NCBI GenBank assembly: GCA_003248845.1
Contig: QFPD01000012.1
Span: forward strand, 1 to 15,249
DNA from: Microbacterium sp.
Lineage (GTDB): Bacteria > Actinomycetota > Actinomycetes > Actinomycetales > Microbacteriaceae
DNA length: 15,249 nt
Reading direction: 5' to 3'
Shown: positions 1 through 7,522 of the stretch, piece by piece
Layout of the letters: the number at the start of each line of letters is the position of its first letter
Position numbering within the stretch: position 1 is the stretch's first letter
Program-made: the position numbers and the translations under genes
The notes under the pieces: generated by a model
Databases searched by the model: none
Seen by the model: only the letters and a program-made list of their open reading frames with translations
What the model was told of the DNA's origin: nothing

Positions 1-828
1 GGAGGTCACCTTCGCGGGCGACAGCGCGTTCGCGACGAACTTCGCGAGCTCCGGATCGAAGTCGACGATGTCGATCTTCTCGCCGCCGAGCTCTTCGGTC
101 ACTGCGCGCACGCGACGCCCCATCTCGCCGATGCACGCGCCCTTCGCGTTGATGGCGGGATCTTTCGCGATGACGGCGATCTTCGTGCGGTGTCCCGCTT
201 CGCGGGCGAGGGACGTGATCTCCACGAGTCCCGAGGCGATCTCGGGAACCTCGAGCGCGAAGAGCTTGCGGACGAGTCCGGGGTGCGTGCGTGACACGGT
301 GATCTGCGGGCCTTTGAGGCCCTTCGACACCGACGTCACGTACACGCGCAGTCGCGCGCCGTGCGGGTACTCCTCCCCCGCCACCTGCTCCTCCGGGGGC
401 AGGATCGCCTCGACGGCACCGAGGTCGACGTGCACCATGCGGGGATTCGGCCCCTGCTGGATGACGCCGGCGACGATGTCGCCCTCCTTGCCGCGGAACT
501 CGCCGAGCACCTGGTCGTCGGCGATGTCGCGCAGACGCTGGCTGATGACCTGCTTTGCGGCGAACGCGGCGATCCGTCCGAAGTCCTCGGGGGTCGACTC
601 CTCCTCGCCGATGACCGCTCCGGTCTCATCGGTGAGCGGGATGAACACCGCGACGTGACCGGTCTTGCGGTCGAGCTCCGCGCGGGCGCCGTCGGGCAGC
701 TCACCGTCCGGCGAGGTGTGCTTGGCGTAGGCGGTGAGGATCGCCTGCTCGATGATCCGCACGAGTTCGTCGAAGGGGATCTCCCTCTCGCGCTCGACCG
801 TCCGCAGCAGTCCCAGATCGATGTCCAC
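1..828 (-). CDS. nusA: Transcription termination/antitermination factor NusA (5' part, truncated by the window edge)
   Basis: NusA binds RNA polymerase and nascent RNA and modulates pausing, termination and antitermination in the cytoplasm. The 276 visible codons begin MDIDLGLLRTVERE. They hold the N-terminal RNAP-binding domain (about residues 1-110), an S1 domain (about 113-182, with GDIVAGVIQ and VHVDLGAVEAILP) and the start of KH1 with the NusA signature GACIGEMGRRVRAV (230-243). No stop is reached, so the gene continues past base 1. The GTG start at 828 is fixed by a strong Shine-Dalgarno GGGGAGGA at 833-840, five bases upstream. The first gene upstream is divergent, so nusA is the first gene of its transcript here. 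rimP, which commonly precedes nusA, is absent from that position. Identification is secure. Confidence 0.96.
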   Translation of the reverse strand, partial: MDIDLGLLRTVEREREIPFDELVRIIEQAILTAYAKHTSPDGELPDGARAELDRKTGHVAVFIPLTDETGAVIGEEESTPEDFGRIAAFAAKQVISQRLRDIADDQVLGEFRGKEGDIVAGVIQQGPNPRMVHVDLGAVEAILPPEEQVAGEEYPHGARLRVYVTSVSKGLKGPQITVSRTHPGLVRKLFALEVPEIASGLVEITSLAREAGHRTKIAVIAKDPAINAKGACIGEMGRRVRAVTEELGGEKIDIVDFDPELAKFVANALSPAKVTS

Positions 829-875
829 AGGTTCCTCCCCTATTCAGCTCTCACCGCGGCGCTCGCGCACGCAGC

Positions 876-889
876 ATCCTTCGAGGATA
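876..889 (-). promoter_or_regulatory. Candidate nusA promoter -10 with overlapping inverted repeat
   Basis: On the minus strand TATCCT (889-884) fits the actinobacterial TANNNT -10 pattern. It would place the transcript start near 877, giving a 5' UTR of about 50 bases that ends in the strong nusA ribosome binding site. The box overlaps a short inverted repeat, ATCCT-TCG-AGGAT (876-888). No convincing -35 is visible. Whether the repeat is an operator or chance is unknown. Confidence 0.35.
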
Positions 890-952
890 CCGGATGGCCC
901 GGAAAGGGACGCCGCACGGCCCCACCGGTGGTGCGACCCCCTCTGCCCCCGC

Positions 953-958
953 GATACT
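953..958 (+). promoter_or_regulatory. -10 box of the GPR1/YaaH-like gene, predicting a leaderless mRNA
   Basis: GATACT (953-958) is followed by exactly six bases and then the ATG at 965, so transcription would begin at or next to the start codon. The first base departs from TANNNT. The GAGG at 959-962 is too close to the ATG to act as a Shine-Dalgarno. No clear -35 is visible. The same geometry recurs at other genes in the window. Confidence 0.5.
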
Positions 959-964
959 GAGGCG

Positions 965-1582
965 ATGGACACGCAGCACGTCGCCCGGCCGCGCCCGCGG
1001 ACGGCCGACCCCGGACTCATCGGACTCCTCGGCTTCGTCATCGCGACCCTCACAGCACAGCTCGCGCACCTGGGCGTGCAGGACGAGAGCGCGGTGTTCT
1101 GGGTCGGTGCCGCGTTCGGCGGGATCGTCCAGGTGACCGCGGGCATGCTGTCCTACTTCATCGGCGATGACTTCCATTTCCTCGTCTACAACGCCTTCGG
1201 GTGGTACTGGATCTGCATGCCCGGGTTCCTGCTGGGCGGCCAGCTGGGCTTTTTCGAGGTCTCGGGGCCGGCGAAGCCGTTGTTCATGCTCATCTTCTCG
1301 CTGCTCGCCTTCGGCTTCGCCGTCGCCGGCGCGACACACAACTCCGTGCTGCCCTCGACGCTCCTGTGCGTCGGCGTGGGATTGGGGCTCGAAGCGATCG
1401 GCGCCTTCGCCGGCCTGCCGGCGTTCGGGATCGTCGGCGCCTGGTTCCTCGTCGGCGCCTCGGCGCTGGCGACATACATGCTCATCGAGAAGTTCTTTTG
1501 GCGCACGATGGCTCGCCGGGTCGTTCCTCTCGGTCGCCCTTGGATCCGCACGGTGGACGGCAATGAGGATCCCGAGTCGTGA
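965..1582 (+). CDS. GPR1/FUN34/YaaH-family membrane transporter (acetate/succinate uptake type)
   Basis: A 205-residue polytopic inner-membrane protein. It has the family pattern: a Pro-Gly-Leu entry to the first helix (ADPGLIGLLGF, 15-24), the conserved FGGIVQVTAGM segment (51-61), then GDDFHFLVYNAFGWYWI (67-83), which matches the family's charged-loop/aromatic block. About six hydrophobic segments follow one another to residue 175, with a basic cytosolic tail. Known members (SatP/YaaH) take up acetate or succinate with protons, while other members have unclear substrates. ATG 965 is preferred because a -10 box ends six bases before it and the sequence upstream in this frame is not membrane-like. 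The stop overlaps the next gene (GTGA), so the two are co-transcribed. The substrate is inferred only from the family. Confidence 0.8.
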   Translation: MDTQHVARPRPRTADPGLIGLLGFVIATLTAQLAHLGVQDESAVFWVGAAFGGIVQVTAGMLSYFIGDDFHFLVYNAFGWYWICMPGFLLGGQLGFFEVSGPAKPLFMLIFSLLAFGFAVAGATHNSVLPSTLLCVGVGLGLEAIGAFAGLPAFGIVGAWFLVGASALATYMLIEKFFWRTMARRVVPLGRPWIRTVDGNEDPES

Positions 1583-2400
1583 TGATGACGGATGCCGCGC
1601 GGCAAGCGGCGCGCGACGTGCAGGCGAGTCCGCTGGTGCGCGCGCTCGCGCGCGCCGGTTATGCCGCGAGCGGGGTCGTCCACGTGCTGATCGGCCTTCT
1701 CGTGCTTTCGCTCGCGTTCGGCGGATCGGGTGAGGCCGACCAGCCCGGTGCCCTGAGGGCGATCGCGGGCGCACCCCTCGGCCTTCTCGCCCTGTGGATC
1801 ATCACGGTGGTCCTCGGCGCTCTCGCCCTGTACCACCTCGTCGAGGGAGTTGTGCTGAGAAGCGGGCCCGGCGCGAAGGGGAGCGCGAAGGCGTGGGGGC
1901 GACGGTTGTCGGAACTGGGCCAAGGGGTGATCTTCGGCGCCCTGGGAGCGGTCGCGGCATCGGCCGCACTCGGCGCGCACCTGAACGGGAACGAAACCGC
2001 CAAGGCGGCGAGCCGCGGCGTCCTGTCGTTGCCGGGTGGACCGGTTCTCCTCGGCGCCGTCGGCCTCGGCGTGGCGGGCGGCGGGGTCGCGTTCGGGGTG
2101 ATGGGCATGCTGCGATCCTTCGAGAAGAAGATGACGATCCCCCGCGACGGTCTCGGACCGTTCGTGAAAGGTCTCGGTGTGGTGGGCTACCTGGCGAAGG
2201 GAGTGGCCCTGACGATCGTGGGGGTGCTGCTCGTGATCGCCGCGGTGACCGCCGACCCGTCGCAGGCGGGTGGCCTGGATGCCGCCTTCGATGCCTTGCA
2301 CGCCGTCACCCTGGGGCCCGTGATCGTCGCCGCCGTCGGCGTGGGGTTCGTCGCGTACGGAGTGTTCCTCTTCTTCCGCGCGCGCTACGCACGTCTCTGA
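1579..2400 (+). CDS. DUF1206-domain membrane protein with three repeats
   Basis: A 273-residue integral membrane protein of unknown function. It is built from three DUF1206-like units, each two hydrophobic helices introduced by a Gly-Tyr or Gly-Gln turn: GYAASGVVHVLIG (28-40), GQGVIFGALGAV (115-126) and GYLAKGVALTIVG (203-215). Between helix pairs lie short basic loops such as LRSFEKKM (178-185), and DPSQAGGLDAAFDAL (226-240) is typical of the third repeat. The gene overlaps the upstream transporter stop as GTGA. The GTG at 1579 has GAGGA (1565-1569) nine bases ahead; ATG 1582 or 1585 are equally possible starts. Co-transcription suggests a membrane role shared with the transporter, but none is established for this family. 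Confidence 0.85.
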   Translation: MMMTDAARQAARDVQASPLVRALARAGYAASGVVHVLIGLLVLSLAFGGSGEADQPGALRAIAGAPLGLLALWIITVVLGALALYHLVEGVVLRSGPGAKGSAKAWGRRLSELGQGVIFGALGAVAASAALGAHLNGNETAKAASRGVLSLPGGPVLLGAVGLGVAGGGVAFGVMGMLRSFEKKMTIPRDGLGPFVKGLGVVGYLAKGVALTIVGVLLVIAAVTADPSQAGGLDAAFDALHAVTLGPVIVAAVGVGFVAYGVFLFFRARYARL

Positions 2401-2417
2401 CGCGCGTCGGCCACCGA

Positions 2418-3500
2418 TCAGGCGGACGGCGCCGAGACGGGCGCCGTCTGCGCCGATGCCAGCGCGTTCAGGGCTCGGATGAGGCGGTGCAGCCCACCCA
2501 CACGGAACTGATTCATCTGCAGCATGATCCGCGGGAGGTCGAGTCGGTCGCCGTCGCGGCGCTCGGCGGGGAGGGGCGCGGTCGTCGTGATGCGCCCGGA
2601 GTCGTCGTCGCCGGGGAGGACGAGGTCGCCGAAGCGCTCGTTGAGCTCGGCGATCTCGGACGCGGTCGGCTCGTGCCGCAGACGCAGCACGAGCCTCCCC
2701 TTGACCCAGCGGAGCGAGTCGTAGTTCCGGTAGAACCCCGTGATCTCGGCGACGGCGGCATCCACCGAGTCGGTCACGAGCACGCGATCGAGGTCGTCCG
2801 GCGAGATCACGCCGGTCGGGATGAGCTGCTCGGTCGCGAAGCGTATCAAGCCGGCCCAGAAGGTGCCGCCAGGGCGGTCCAGGAGCACGATCGGCGTCGG
2901 ATCGGCTTTTCCCGTCTGCTGCAGGGTGAGCAGCTCGAACATCTCGTCGAGCGTTCCGAACCCGCCGGGCACGCAGATGAACGCGCGCGACTCCTTCACG
3001 AGCATGAGTTTCCGTGTGAAGAAGTACTTCATCGCGACCGAACGCGAGTTCTTCGCGATGACCGCGTTCGGCTTCTCCTCGAAGGGCAGCCGGATGCTCA
3101 CGCCGAGCGAGTGCTCCGGCCCGGCGCCCTCCGCCGCTGCCTGCATGATGCCGGGGCCGGCGCCGGTCACGACCATCCAGCCGCGTTCGGCGAGCGCCCG
3201 GGCCGCCGCCGACGCCGCACGGTACAACTCGTCGTCGGGTCGTGTGCGAGCGGATCCGAAGATCGTGACCTTCGGCACGCGCCGGTACGGTGCGAACAGT
3301 CCGAAGGCCGCGCGCATCTCGCTGAGCGCCGCGGAGGTGATCTTCAGGTCGAGCCGGTCGGTGTCGTCGAGACCGAGGCCCACACCGGTCGCGAGGATGC
3401 GTGCGACGAGGTCTCGATCGGTCTCGATACCGGCATCCTCGAGGAGGCGACGCAGGTCAGCAGTGACGTCGGAAGGGACCGGGGTGGAGCTCGGGGTCAT
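2418..3500 (-). CDS. LOG-family (TIGR00730-like) nucleotide-binding protein, probable nucleoside-monophosphate phosphoribohydrolase
   Basis: A 360-residue soluble Rossmann-type protein. Its core has the family's blocks in order: TIFGSART (79-86), VTGAGPGIMQAA (111-122), a central Arg/Lys region around FFTRKLMLVKE (160-170), and PGGFGTLDEMFE (178-189), the PGGxGTxxE motif that holds catalytic Arg/Glu chemistry in LOG proteins. Family members hydrolyse nucleoside 5'-monophosphates, and plant LOG and some bacterial homologues activate cytokinin nucleotides. This protein is longer than the roughly 190-residue classic LOGs, with about 75 extra N-terminal and over 100 extra C-terminal residues, so it is nearer to the long housekeeping type. 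Cytokinin production therefore cannot be claimed. The ATG at 3500 is preceded by CAGGGT plus six bases, a weak leaderless-type promoter; GGGTGGG there could instead be a poor ribosome site. Confidence 0.82.
   Translation of the reverse strand: MTPSSTPVPSDVTADLRRLLEDAGIETDRDLVARILATGVGLGLDDTDRLDLKITSAALSEMRAAFGLFAPYRRVPKVTIFGSARTRPDDELYRAASAAARALAERGWMVVTGAGPGIMQAAAEGAGPEHSLGVSIRLPFEEKPNAVIAKNSRSVAMKYFFTRKLMLVKESRAFICVPGGFGTLDEMFELLTLQQTGKADPTPIVLLDRPGGTFWAGLIRFATEQLIPTGVISPDDLDRVLVTDSVDAAVAEITGFYRNYDSLRWVKGRLVLRLRHEPTASEIAELNERFGDLVLPGDDDSGRITTTAPLPAERRDGDRLDLPRIMLQMNQFRVGGLHRLIRALNALASAQTAPVSAPSA
2422..2451. terminator. Possible hairpin terminator between convergent genes
   Basis: A stem of nine perfect pairs, GACGGCGCC (2425-2433) with GGCGCCGTC (2440-2448), around a six-base loop. 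It extends to 12 pairs with one G-U. It lies 22 bases after the DUF1206 stop and inside the last codons of the convergent LOG gene. There is no T-run on either side, so it may be a factor-independent terminator of the U-less kind proposed for actinobacteria, or only coding-sequence structure. Confidence 0.35.
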
Positions 3501-3506
3501 ACGCCC

Positions 3507-3512
3507 ACCCTG
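3507..3512 (-). promoter_or_regulatory. Weak -10-like box before the LOG-family gene
   Basis: On the minus strand CAGGGT (3512-3507) sits six bases ahead of the ATG at 3500. It keeps the A at position 2 and T at position 6 of TANNNT but not the first T. The geometry matches the stronger boxes in the window. Alone it would not be called. Confidence 0.25.
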
Positions 3513-3600
3513 TCACGCTCGGGTGAACGGCGCGTGCACGCGCGGATCGCCGCTTGTCAATCCCCTGCCCGCGACGGTCCTGTGCTGAGAGTGTCGACGC

Positions 3601-4104
3601 ATGACCGAGATCACCGGAACCGAAGCCCTTGCCCGTGTCAAGGAACTCGTCGAGGACATCGACTTCACGATGCTCACGACCGAGGACGACGACGGGCACC
3701 TCGTGAGCCGCCCGATGTCGACGAGGGAGATGGATGCCGCGGGCGACATCTGGTTCTTCACATCGGAGGACACGGAGAAGGTCGACGAGGCCCGCACGCA
3801 TCGCGATGTGGGACTGTCCTACTGCGACGCGAAGGGCATGCGGTACGTCTCGGTGGCCGGGACGGCCTCGATCGTCCACGACAAGGGGAAGATGGCCGAG
3901 CTCTACTCCCCCTCCCTCGATGTCTGGTTCGAGGACGGTCTCGAGACGCCCGGGATCGTCCTCCTGAAGGTGACGCCGAAGGTGACCGAGTTCTGGGAGC
4001 CGTCGAAGGGCAAGATCGCGATGGCGGCGGGCATGCTGAAGGCGCTCGTGTCCAAGGACACGCCCGACGACGACATCGTGAATCACGGCAAGATCACCTG
4101 CTGA
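3601..4104 (+). CDS. Pyridoxamine 5'-phosphate oxidase-fold protein, general stress protein 26 type
   Basis: A 167-residue protein with the split-barrel flavin-binding fold. Recognisable blocks are the first strand with DFTMLTTEDDDGHLVSRPM (21-39), DIWFFTSEDTEK (49-60), YVSVAGTASIVHD (82-94) and the late VTEFWE (128-133) near an acidic-basic tail. This layout is that of the general stress protein 26 group rather than PdxH itself, which is longer and ends in a different signature. Members bind FMN, FAD or F420, and most have no assigned substrate. The ATG at 3601 lacks a good Shine-Dalgarno; GAGTGT (3589-3594) lies six bases before it as a weak -10 candidate. The gene is divergent from the LOG-family gene and convergent with DUF1622. 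Function beyond the fold is unknown. Confidence 0.82.
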   Translation: MTEITGTEALARVKELVEDIDFTMLTTEDDDGHLVSRPMSTREMDAAGDIWFFTSEDTEKVDEARTHRDVGLSYCDAKGMRYVSVAGTASIVHDKGKMAELYSPSLDVWFEDGLETPGIVLLKVTPKVTEFWEPSKGKIAMAAGMLKALVSKDTPDDDIVNHGKITC

Positions 4105-4139
4105 GATCCGCGCCCACCCGCACGACGAGGGATTCGACC

Positions 4140-4553
4140 TCAGCGCGCGTCGCGGGACGCCGCGCGGTCGCGCGCGATCTGCTCTCCGAACACCTGACCG
4201 CCGCTCGTCAGGAGCGCCCGTCGCCACGGCAGGACCCCGTCGATCTCGATCTGGATCGACATCGACAGGACCGTCCGGATCAGCACGATGAGGCCGAGGA
4301 TCACGGCATCCTCGAGCGACGGTTTGGAGGTGATCGTTCGGATGAGATCGGCCGCGACGAGCACCTCGAGCCCCAGGAGGATCGCCGCGCCGAGCGTGGT
4401 GCGGAGCGTCTGGAAGGCAGCCTGCCCGCCATCGCCGCGCCGCAGCGATCGGACGCCGAGGACGACGGCGACAACGAACCCGACGCACATCGCGAACGCG
4501 CCGATCACCTCGAACACGACCGCGACGGTCGTGAACACCGGCTCGATGTGCAT
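4140..4553 (-). CDS. DUF1622-family small membrane protein
   Basis: A 137-residue protein with three predicted membrane helices: about 8-34 (TTVAVVFEVIGAFAMCVGFV region), 53-73 (TLGAAILLGLEVLVAADLIRT) and 82-100 (DAVILGLIVLIRTVLSMSI). The Arg-x-x-Leu-Gly-x-x-Ile-Leu-Leu-Gly-Leu-Glu block and the later Ile-Arg-Thr-x-Leu-Ser are characteristic of DUF1622, a family with no known biochemical role. The ATG at 4553 is well supported by a TAGGCT box that ends six bases upstream. The gene has its own promoter and follows proS on the same strand after a gap of 60 bases. The C-terminal tail is charged and probably cytosolic. Confidence 0.8.
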   Translation of the reverse strand: MHIEPVFTTVAVVFEVIGAFAMCVGFVVAVVLGVRSLRRGDGGQAAFQTLRTTLGAAILLGLEVLVAADLIRTITSKPSLEDAVILGLIVLIRTVLSMSIQIEIDGVLPWRRALLTSGGQVFGEQIARDRAASRDAR

Positions 4554-4559
4554 GCCCCC

Positions 4560-4565
4560 AGCCTA
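4560..4565 (-). promoter_or_regulatory. -10 box TAGGCT of the DUF1622 gene (leaderless geometry)
   Basis: On the minus strand TAGGCT (4565-4560), then GGGGGC, then ATG at 4553. The hexamer is a full TANNNT match with a six-base discriminator, so the mRNA should begin at or within a base of the start codon. The G-run could also be read as a ribosome site but touches the ATG too closely to work well. No -35 is evident. Confidence 0.5.
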
Positions 4566-4584
4566 GGCCCGCGGGCGCGTTGCA

Positions 4585-4613
4585 CGCCGGACGGAACAGC
4601 GGGCATTCCGGCG
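4585..4613 (-). terminator. Possible weak terminator hairpin after proS
   Basis: CGCCGGA (4585-4591) pairs with TCCGGCG (4607-4613) around a 15-base loop, immediately after the proS stop. A competing shorter stem, CGGAA (4592-4596) with TTCCG (4606-4610), uses part of the same bases. There is no T-tract in the downstream minus-strand sequence, so this is only a structural candidate. Confidence 0.25.
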
Positions 4614-6380
4614 TCAGCGCGCGCGGAGCCGCTCCACGACCTCGGATGCCGGCACGACCTCGCGCTCGCCCGAGCGGCGATCCCAGAGTTCGACCTCGCC
4701 GTCGGCGGCGCCGCGACCGACGATCACGATTTGCGGTACGCCCACGAGCTCGGCGTCGCCGAACTTCACGCCCGGCGACACCTTCGGACGGTCGTCGTAC
4801 AGCACGTCGAAGCCGGCAGCATCCAGCTCGTCCGACAGCGACGCCGACAGCGCGAACGCGGCCTCGTCACGGCCCGTCGCCACGACCTGCACATCGAACG
4901 GGGCGACCGATGCCGGCCAGATGAGGCCCTTCTCGTCGTTGTTGAGCTCCGCGATGATCGCGAGGATCCGCGTCACACCGATTCCGTACGACCCCATCGT
5001 GACCGTGACGAGCTTGCCGTTCTCATCGAGCACCTTGAGCCCGAGGGCCTCGGCGTACTTGCGTCCGAGCTGGAAGACGTGGCCGATCTCCATGCCGCGC
5101 GCGAGGGTCACGGGGCCCGAGCCGTCGGGCGCCGGGTCGCCCTCGCGGACGGTCGCGATCTCGACGACCCCGTCGCCGAAGAAGTCGCGCCCGGCGACGA
5201 GCGAGTGCACGTGCTTCTGGTCGATGTTGGCGCCGGTGATCCACGCGGTGCCGTCCACGACGCGCGGGTCGAGAAGATAGCGGATGCCGGTCGCCGACTC
5301 CTCCCCGAGGATCGCGCCCTCCGGGGACCACGGTCCGATGTACCCCTTGACGAGCAGCGGGTTCTTCTCGAAGTCGTCGGCGGTGGCGGGCTGGACTTCG
5401 GCGGGAGCGAACGCGACCTCAGCGCGCTTGTCATCGACGTCGCGATCGCCAGGGATGCCGACGATCACGAGCTCGCGCGTTCCGTCGAGATGCGTCAGCG
5501 CCAGGACGACGTTCTTCAGAGTGTCGGCGGCCGTGTACTCCCCCGCCGACGTGTCGAGCGCCGCGTTCGCGTGCGTCACGAGCGTCTCGATCGTCGGGGT
5601 GTTGGGGGAATCGAAGATCACGGGCTGCACCTCGTCGTCGAAGGGCACCGCGTCGGGGACGGGAGTCGAGTACGCCTCGACGTTCGCGGCGTACCCGCCC
5701 GCCGAACGCACGAAGGTGTCCTCGCCGACGGGGGTCGGGTGCAGGAACTCCTCCGACTTCGACCCTCCCATCGCCCCGGCGTCTGCCTGGACGATGACGT
5801 ATTCGAGACCGAGACGCTGGAAGATGCGCTCGTAGGCGTCGCGCTGCGCCTGGTACGAGGCATCCAGCCCCGCATCGGAGGCGTCAAAGGAGTACGCGTC
5901 CTTCATCGTGAATTCGCGGCCGCGCAGAAGGCCCGCGCGGGGGCGAGCCTCATCGCGGTACTTGTCCTGGATCTGGTAGAGCGTGACCGGCAGGTCCTTG
6001 TACGAGGAGTACAGGTCCTTCACGAGGAGCGTGAAAGCCTCTTCGTGCGTGGGGGCGAGCAGGTAGTCACCGGCCTTGCGGTCTTGGAGGCGGAACAGCA
6101 GATCGCCGTACTCCTCCCAGCGCCCCGTCGCCTCGTATGCCTCCCGCGGCATCAGTGCGGGGAAGTGCACTTCCTGCGCACCAGCGGCGGCCATCTCCTC
6201 ACGCACGACCTTCTCGATCCGCGCCTTGACGCGCAGGCCCAGCGGCAGCCACGCGAAGATCCCCGCCGCCTGCGGCCGGATGTACCCGGCGCGGATGAGC
6301 AGTTTGTGGCTCGCGACCTCGGCCTGAGCCGGGTCTTCGCGGAGCGTGCGGAGGAAGAAGTTCGACAGACGGGTGACCAC
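4614..6380 (-). CDS. proS: Prolyl-tRNA synthetase (bacterial type with editing insertion)
   Basis: ProRS charges tRNA-Pro with proline in the cytoplasm. The 588-residue length and domain order fit the bacterial class II enzyme. It opens [20 protein letters not shown]. The Thr-His-Glu-Glu active-site block is at 111-114, motif 2 with [25 protein letters not shown] spans about 141-165, a YbaK-like editing insertion fills roughly 230-400, motif 3 GSYGIGVTR is at 463-471, and the anticodon-binding domain runs from about 495 to the end. The GTG at 6380 is chosen because the family N-terminus begins right there; the frame stays open far upstream but carries no homologous sequence. No Shine-Dalgarno precedes it. 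A TAAGCT box lies eight bases upstream, overlapping the stop of the lipoprotein gene 11 bases away. Confidence 0.96.
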   Translation of the reverse strand: MVTRLSNFFLRTLREDPAQAEVASHKLLIRAGYIRPQAAGIFAWLPLGLRVKARIEKVVREEMAAAGAQEVHFPALMPREAYEATGRWEEYGDLLFRLQDRKAGDYLLAPTHEEAFTLLVKDLYSSYKDLPVTLYQIQDKYRDEARPRAGLLRGREFTMKDAYSFDASDAGLDASYQAQRDAYERIFQRLGLEYVIVQADAGAMGGSKSEEFLHPTPVGEDTFVRSAGGYAANVEAYSTPVPDAVPFDDEVQPVIFDSPNTPTIETLVTHANAALDTSAGEYTAADTLKNVVLALTHLDGTRELVIVGIPGDRDVDDKRAEVAFAPAEVQPATADDFEKNPLLVKGYIGPWSPEGAILGEESATGIRYLLDPRVVDGTAWITGANIDQKHVHSLVAGRDFFGDGVVEIATVREGDPAPDGSGPVTLARGMEIGHVFQLGRKYAEALGLKVLDENGKLVTVTMGSYGIGVTRILAIIAELNNDEKGLIWPASVAPFDVQVVATGRDEAAFALSASLSDELDAAGFDVLYDDRPKVSPGVKFGDAELVGVPQIVIVGRGAADGEVELWDRRSGEREVVPASEVVERLRAR

Positions 6381-6388
6381 GAGGGTCA

Positions 6389-6394
6389 AGCTTA
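6389..6394 (-). promoter_or_regulatory. Possible internal promoter -10 of proS, overlapping the upstream stop codon
   Basis: On the minus strand TAAGCT (6394-6389) is a TANNNT match. Its first three bases are the TAA stop of the lipoprotein gene. It is followed by eight bases and the proS GTG. The spacing is slightly longer than the six bases seen elsewhere. If active, proS would have its own leaderless transcript as well as read-through from the lipoprotein gene. Confidence 0.35.
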
Positions 6395-7438
6395 GCCGCG
6401 CGCCGCGGCGTCCTTTCCGGCGATGACGGACAGGACGCCCAGTGCGGTGTCGACGACGCTCACCCCCGCGAGGCGCTGGCCCTGCAGGTGAAGGATGTTC
6501 ACGCCGTCGGAGAGATACACCTCGCCCTTCGACGTCACCCGCGCCGGGTGACCGCCGACCGTGGCGTCGACCGAGTCGGGGATGCTCGCGGCGAGGGTCT
6601 TCCACGCCCAGGCGCCGTTCGGCACGGCAATGACGCTGAAGTCGGAGCCGCGGTCGCCGTCCTGCGTCGGCGTGCGTGCCCAGTCGCACCGCGCGATCGT
6701 CGACGACGCGATCGAAAGCCGGGTGTCGACCGAGGATGCCGCGGGCGGAGCGAGCGCCGTGCGCGCCTCGTCCGATCCGAGCAGCGACGTCACGCCGATC
6801 GTCTCGGCGATCGCGGTGCAGTCGAGCGGATTGCTCCAGGTCGTCGGACGCGACTTGGCGGGCTGCCCCTCGGTCGCCGATTGTGCGACGGCGGTGGCGA
6901 TGGCGGTCAGCTCGGCGAGCGCGGACGGGTCGTCGACAGAGGTCGGGAAGGATGCCGCGGCGAGCACTGTCTGCCCCGCTCCCGGAGCCGACGCGTGGCA
7001 CTCCATGGACCCCGTGCCGCGATCGCACGCCGCGCTCCCTGCGAGGGTCGCGACGTCGCCCACGACGGTCGCGGCGGGCAGGACGTAGACATCCACCGCC
7101 AGGCGCGGCGTGAGCAGCGAGCACGCCAGGCCCCCCGCCGTGTCGATCCCGATGTGCCACATCTCGTCGAGCGTCGTGGCGCGCTGGATCTCACCCGCGG
7201 CCGCTGTGACGGCCGGAGCGGCCCCGAGCGCCGCGCAGCCGCCGGCGACGGGAGACGTGGGCGTGAGCGGCGCAGGTGTTCCGGACGGCGACGGGGTGGG
7301 CGAGGCCGTGGGAGTGGCCGACGGCGACGCGGGATCTGCCTCTGCGGCGCCTGTGCACCCGGCGAGAATGCCGGTGAGGAGGATCAGCGAGGCCAGTGCC
7401 ACCGGGACGGACGCGGACTTCGACCTCGTAACGCTCAC
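6392..7438 (-). CDS. Secreted lipoprotein with Pro/Ser/Thr-rich linker and two similar Cys-containing halves, function unknown
   Basis: A 348-residue exported protein. The N-terminus has basic residues, a hydrophobic stretch (11-26) and the lipobox Leu-Ala-Gly-Cys with Cys28, so lipid attachment at the outer face of the membrane is expected. A linker rich in Pro, Ser, Thr and Ala (about 31-65) follows. The remainder looks like two related units: Cys68 to Cys106 and Cys207 to Cys251, each ending near a Val-rich strand (VDVYVLPAA, 115-123; [12 protein letters not shown], 268-279). Cys138 and Cys147 form an extra pair in the first unit. No named family was recognised. The GTG start at 7438 follows a TAGCAT box by six bases, predicting a leaderless mRNA. 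The gene precedes proS by 11 bases and is divergent from the ribonuclease gene. Confidence 0.75.
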   Translation of the reverse strand: MSVTRSKSASVPVALASLILLTGILAGCTGAAEADPASPSATPTASPTPSPSGTPAPLTPTSPVAGGCAALGAAPAVTAAAGEIQRATTLDEMWHIGIDTAGGLACSLLTPRLAVDVYVLPAATVVGDVATLAGSAACDRGTGSMECHASAPGAGQTVLAAASFPTSVDDPSALAELTAIATAVAQSATEGQPAKSRPTTWSNPLDCTAIAETIGVTSLLGSDEARTALAPPAASSVDTRLSIASSTIARCDWARTPTQDGDRGSDFSVIAVPNGAWAWKTLAASIPDSVDATVGGHPARVTSKGEVYLSDGVNILHLQGQRLAGVSVVDTALGVLSVIAGKDAAARG

Positions 7439-7444
7439 CGCAGA

Positions 7445-7450
7445 ATGCTA
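7445..7450 (-). promoter_or_regulatory. -10 box TAGCAT of the lipoprotein gene (leaderless geometry)
   Basis: On the minus strand TAGCAT (7450-7445), six bases, then GTG at 7438. It is a full TANNNT match. There is no purine-rich ribosome site between box and start, so a leaderless transcript is the simplest reading. Confidence 0.55.
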
Positions 7451-7510
7451 ACGGGCCGAATCTGTGCCCGCGATGTGCGCGGACAGCGACTGGCCGTGGC
7501 GGGTGCGACC

Positions 7511-7516
7511 TACACT
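7511..7516 (+). promoter_or_regulatory. -10 box TACACT of the RNB ribonuclease gene (leaderless geometry)
   Basis: TACACT (7511-7516), then GACCCC, then GTG at 7523. It is a full TANNNT match with a six-base discriminator and no Shine-Dalgarno. It lies within an 84-base divergent region shared with the lipoprotein promoter. Confidence 0.55.
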
Positions 7517-7522
7517 GACCCC

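Noticed and set aside
3530..3543. Perfect 14-base palindrome GCGCGTGCACGCGC in the divergent LOG/stress-protein promoter region
   Set aside because: By base composition about two perfect 14-base palindromes are expected by chance in a window of this size, and it is pure GC-rich alternation, so position alone is not enough to call an operator.
4140..4180. GC-rich inverted repeats at the end of the DUF1622 gene near the convergent stress-protein stop
   Set aside because: CG-alternating coding sequence pairs with itself in many registers, and no single stem stands out with a terminator-like tail.
1794..6395. A very long + strand open frame (over 1500 codons) running across several genes
   Set aside because: It is extremely Arg/Gly/Asp-rich, lies antisense or out of frame to LOG, DUF1622 and proS, whose motifs are clear, and has no recognisable domain. 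Long empty frames are expected at this GC content.
6381..7160. N-terminal extension of proS by about 260 codons in the same open frame
   Set aside because: It overlaps the lipoprotein gene antiparallel-free but out of frame, is Arg-rich without homology, and the ProRS family N-terminus starts at the GTG at 6380.
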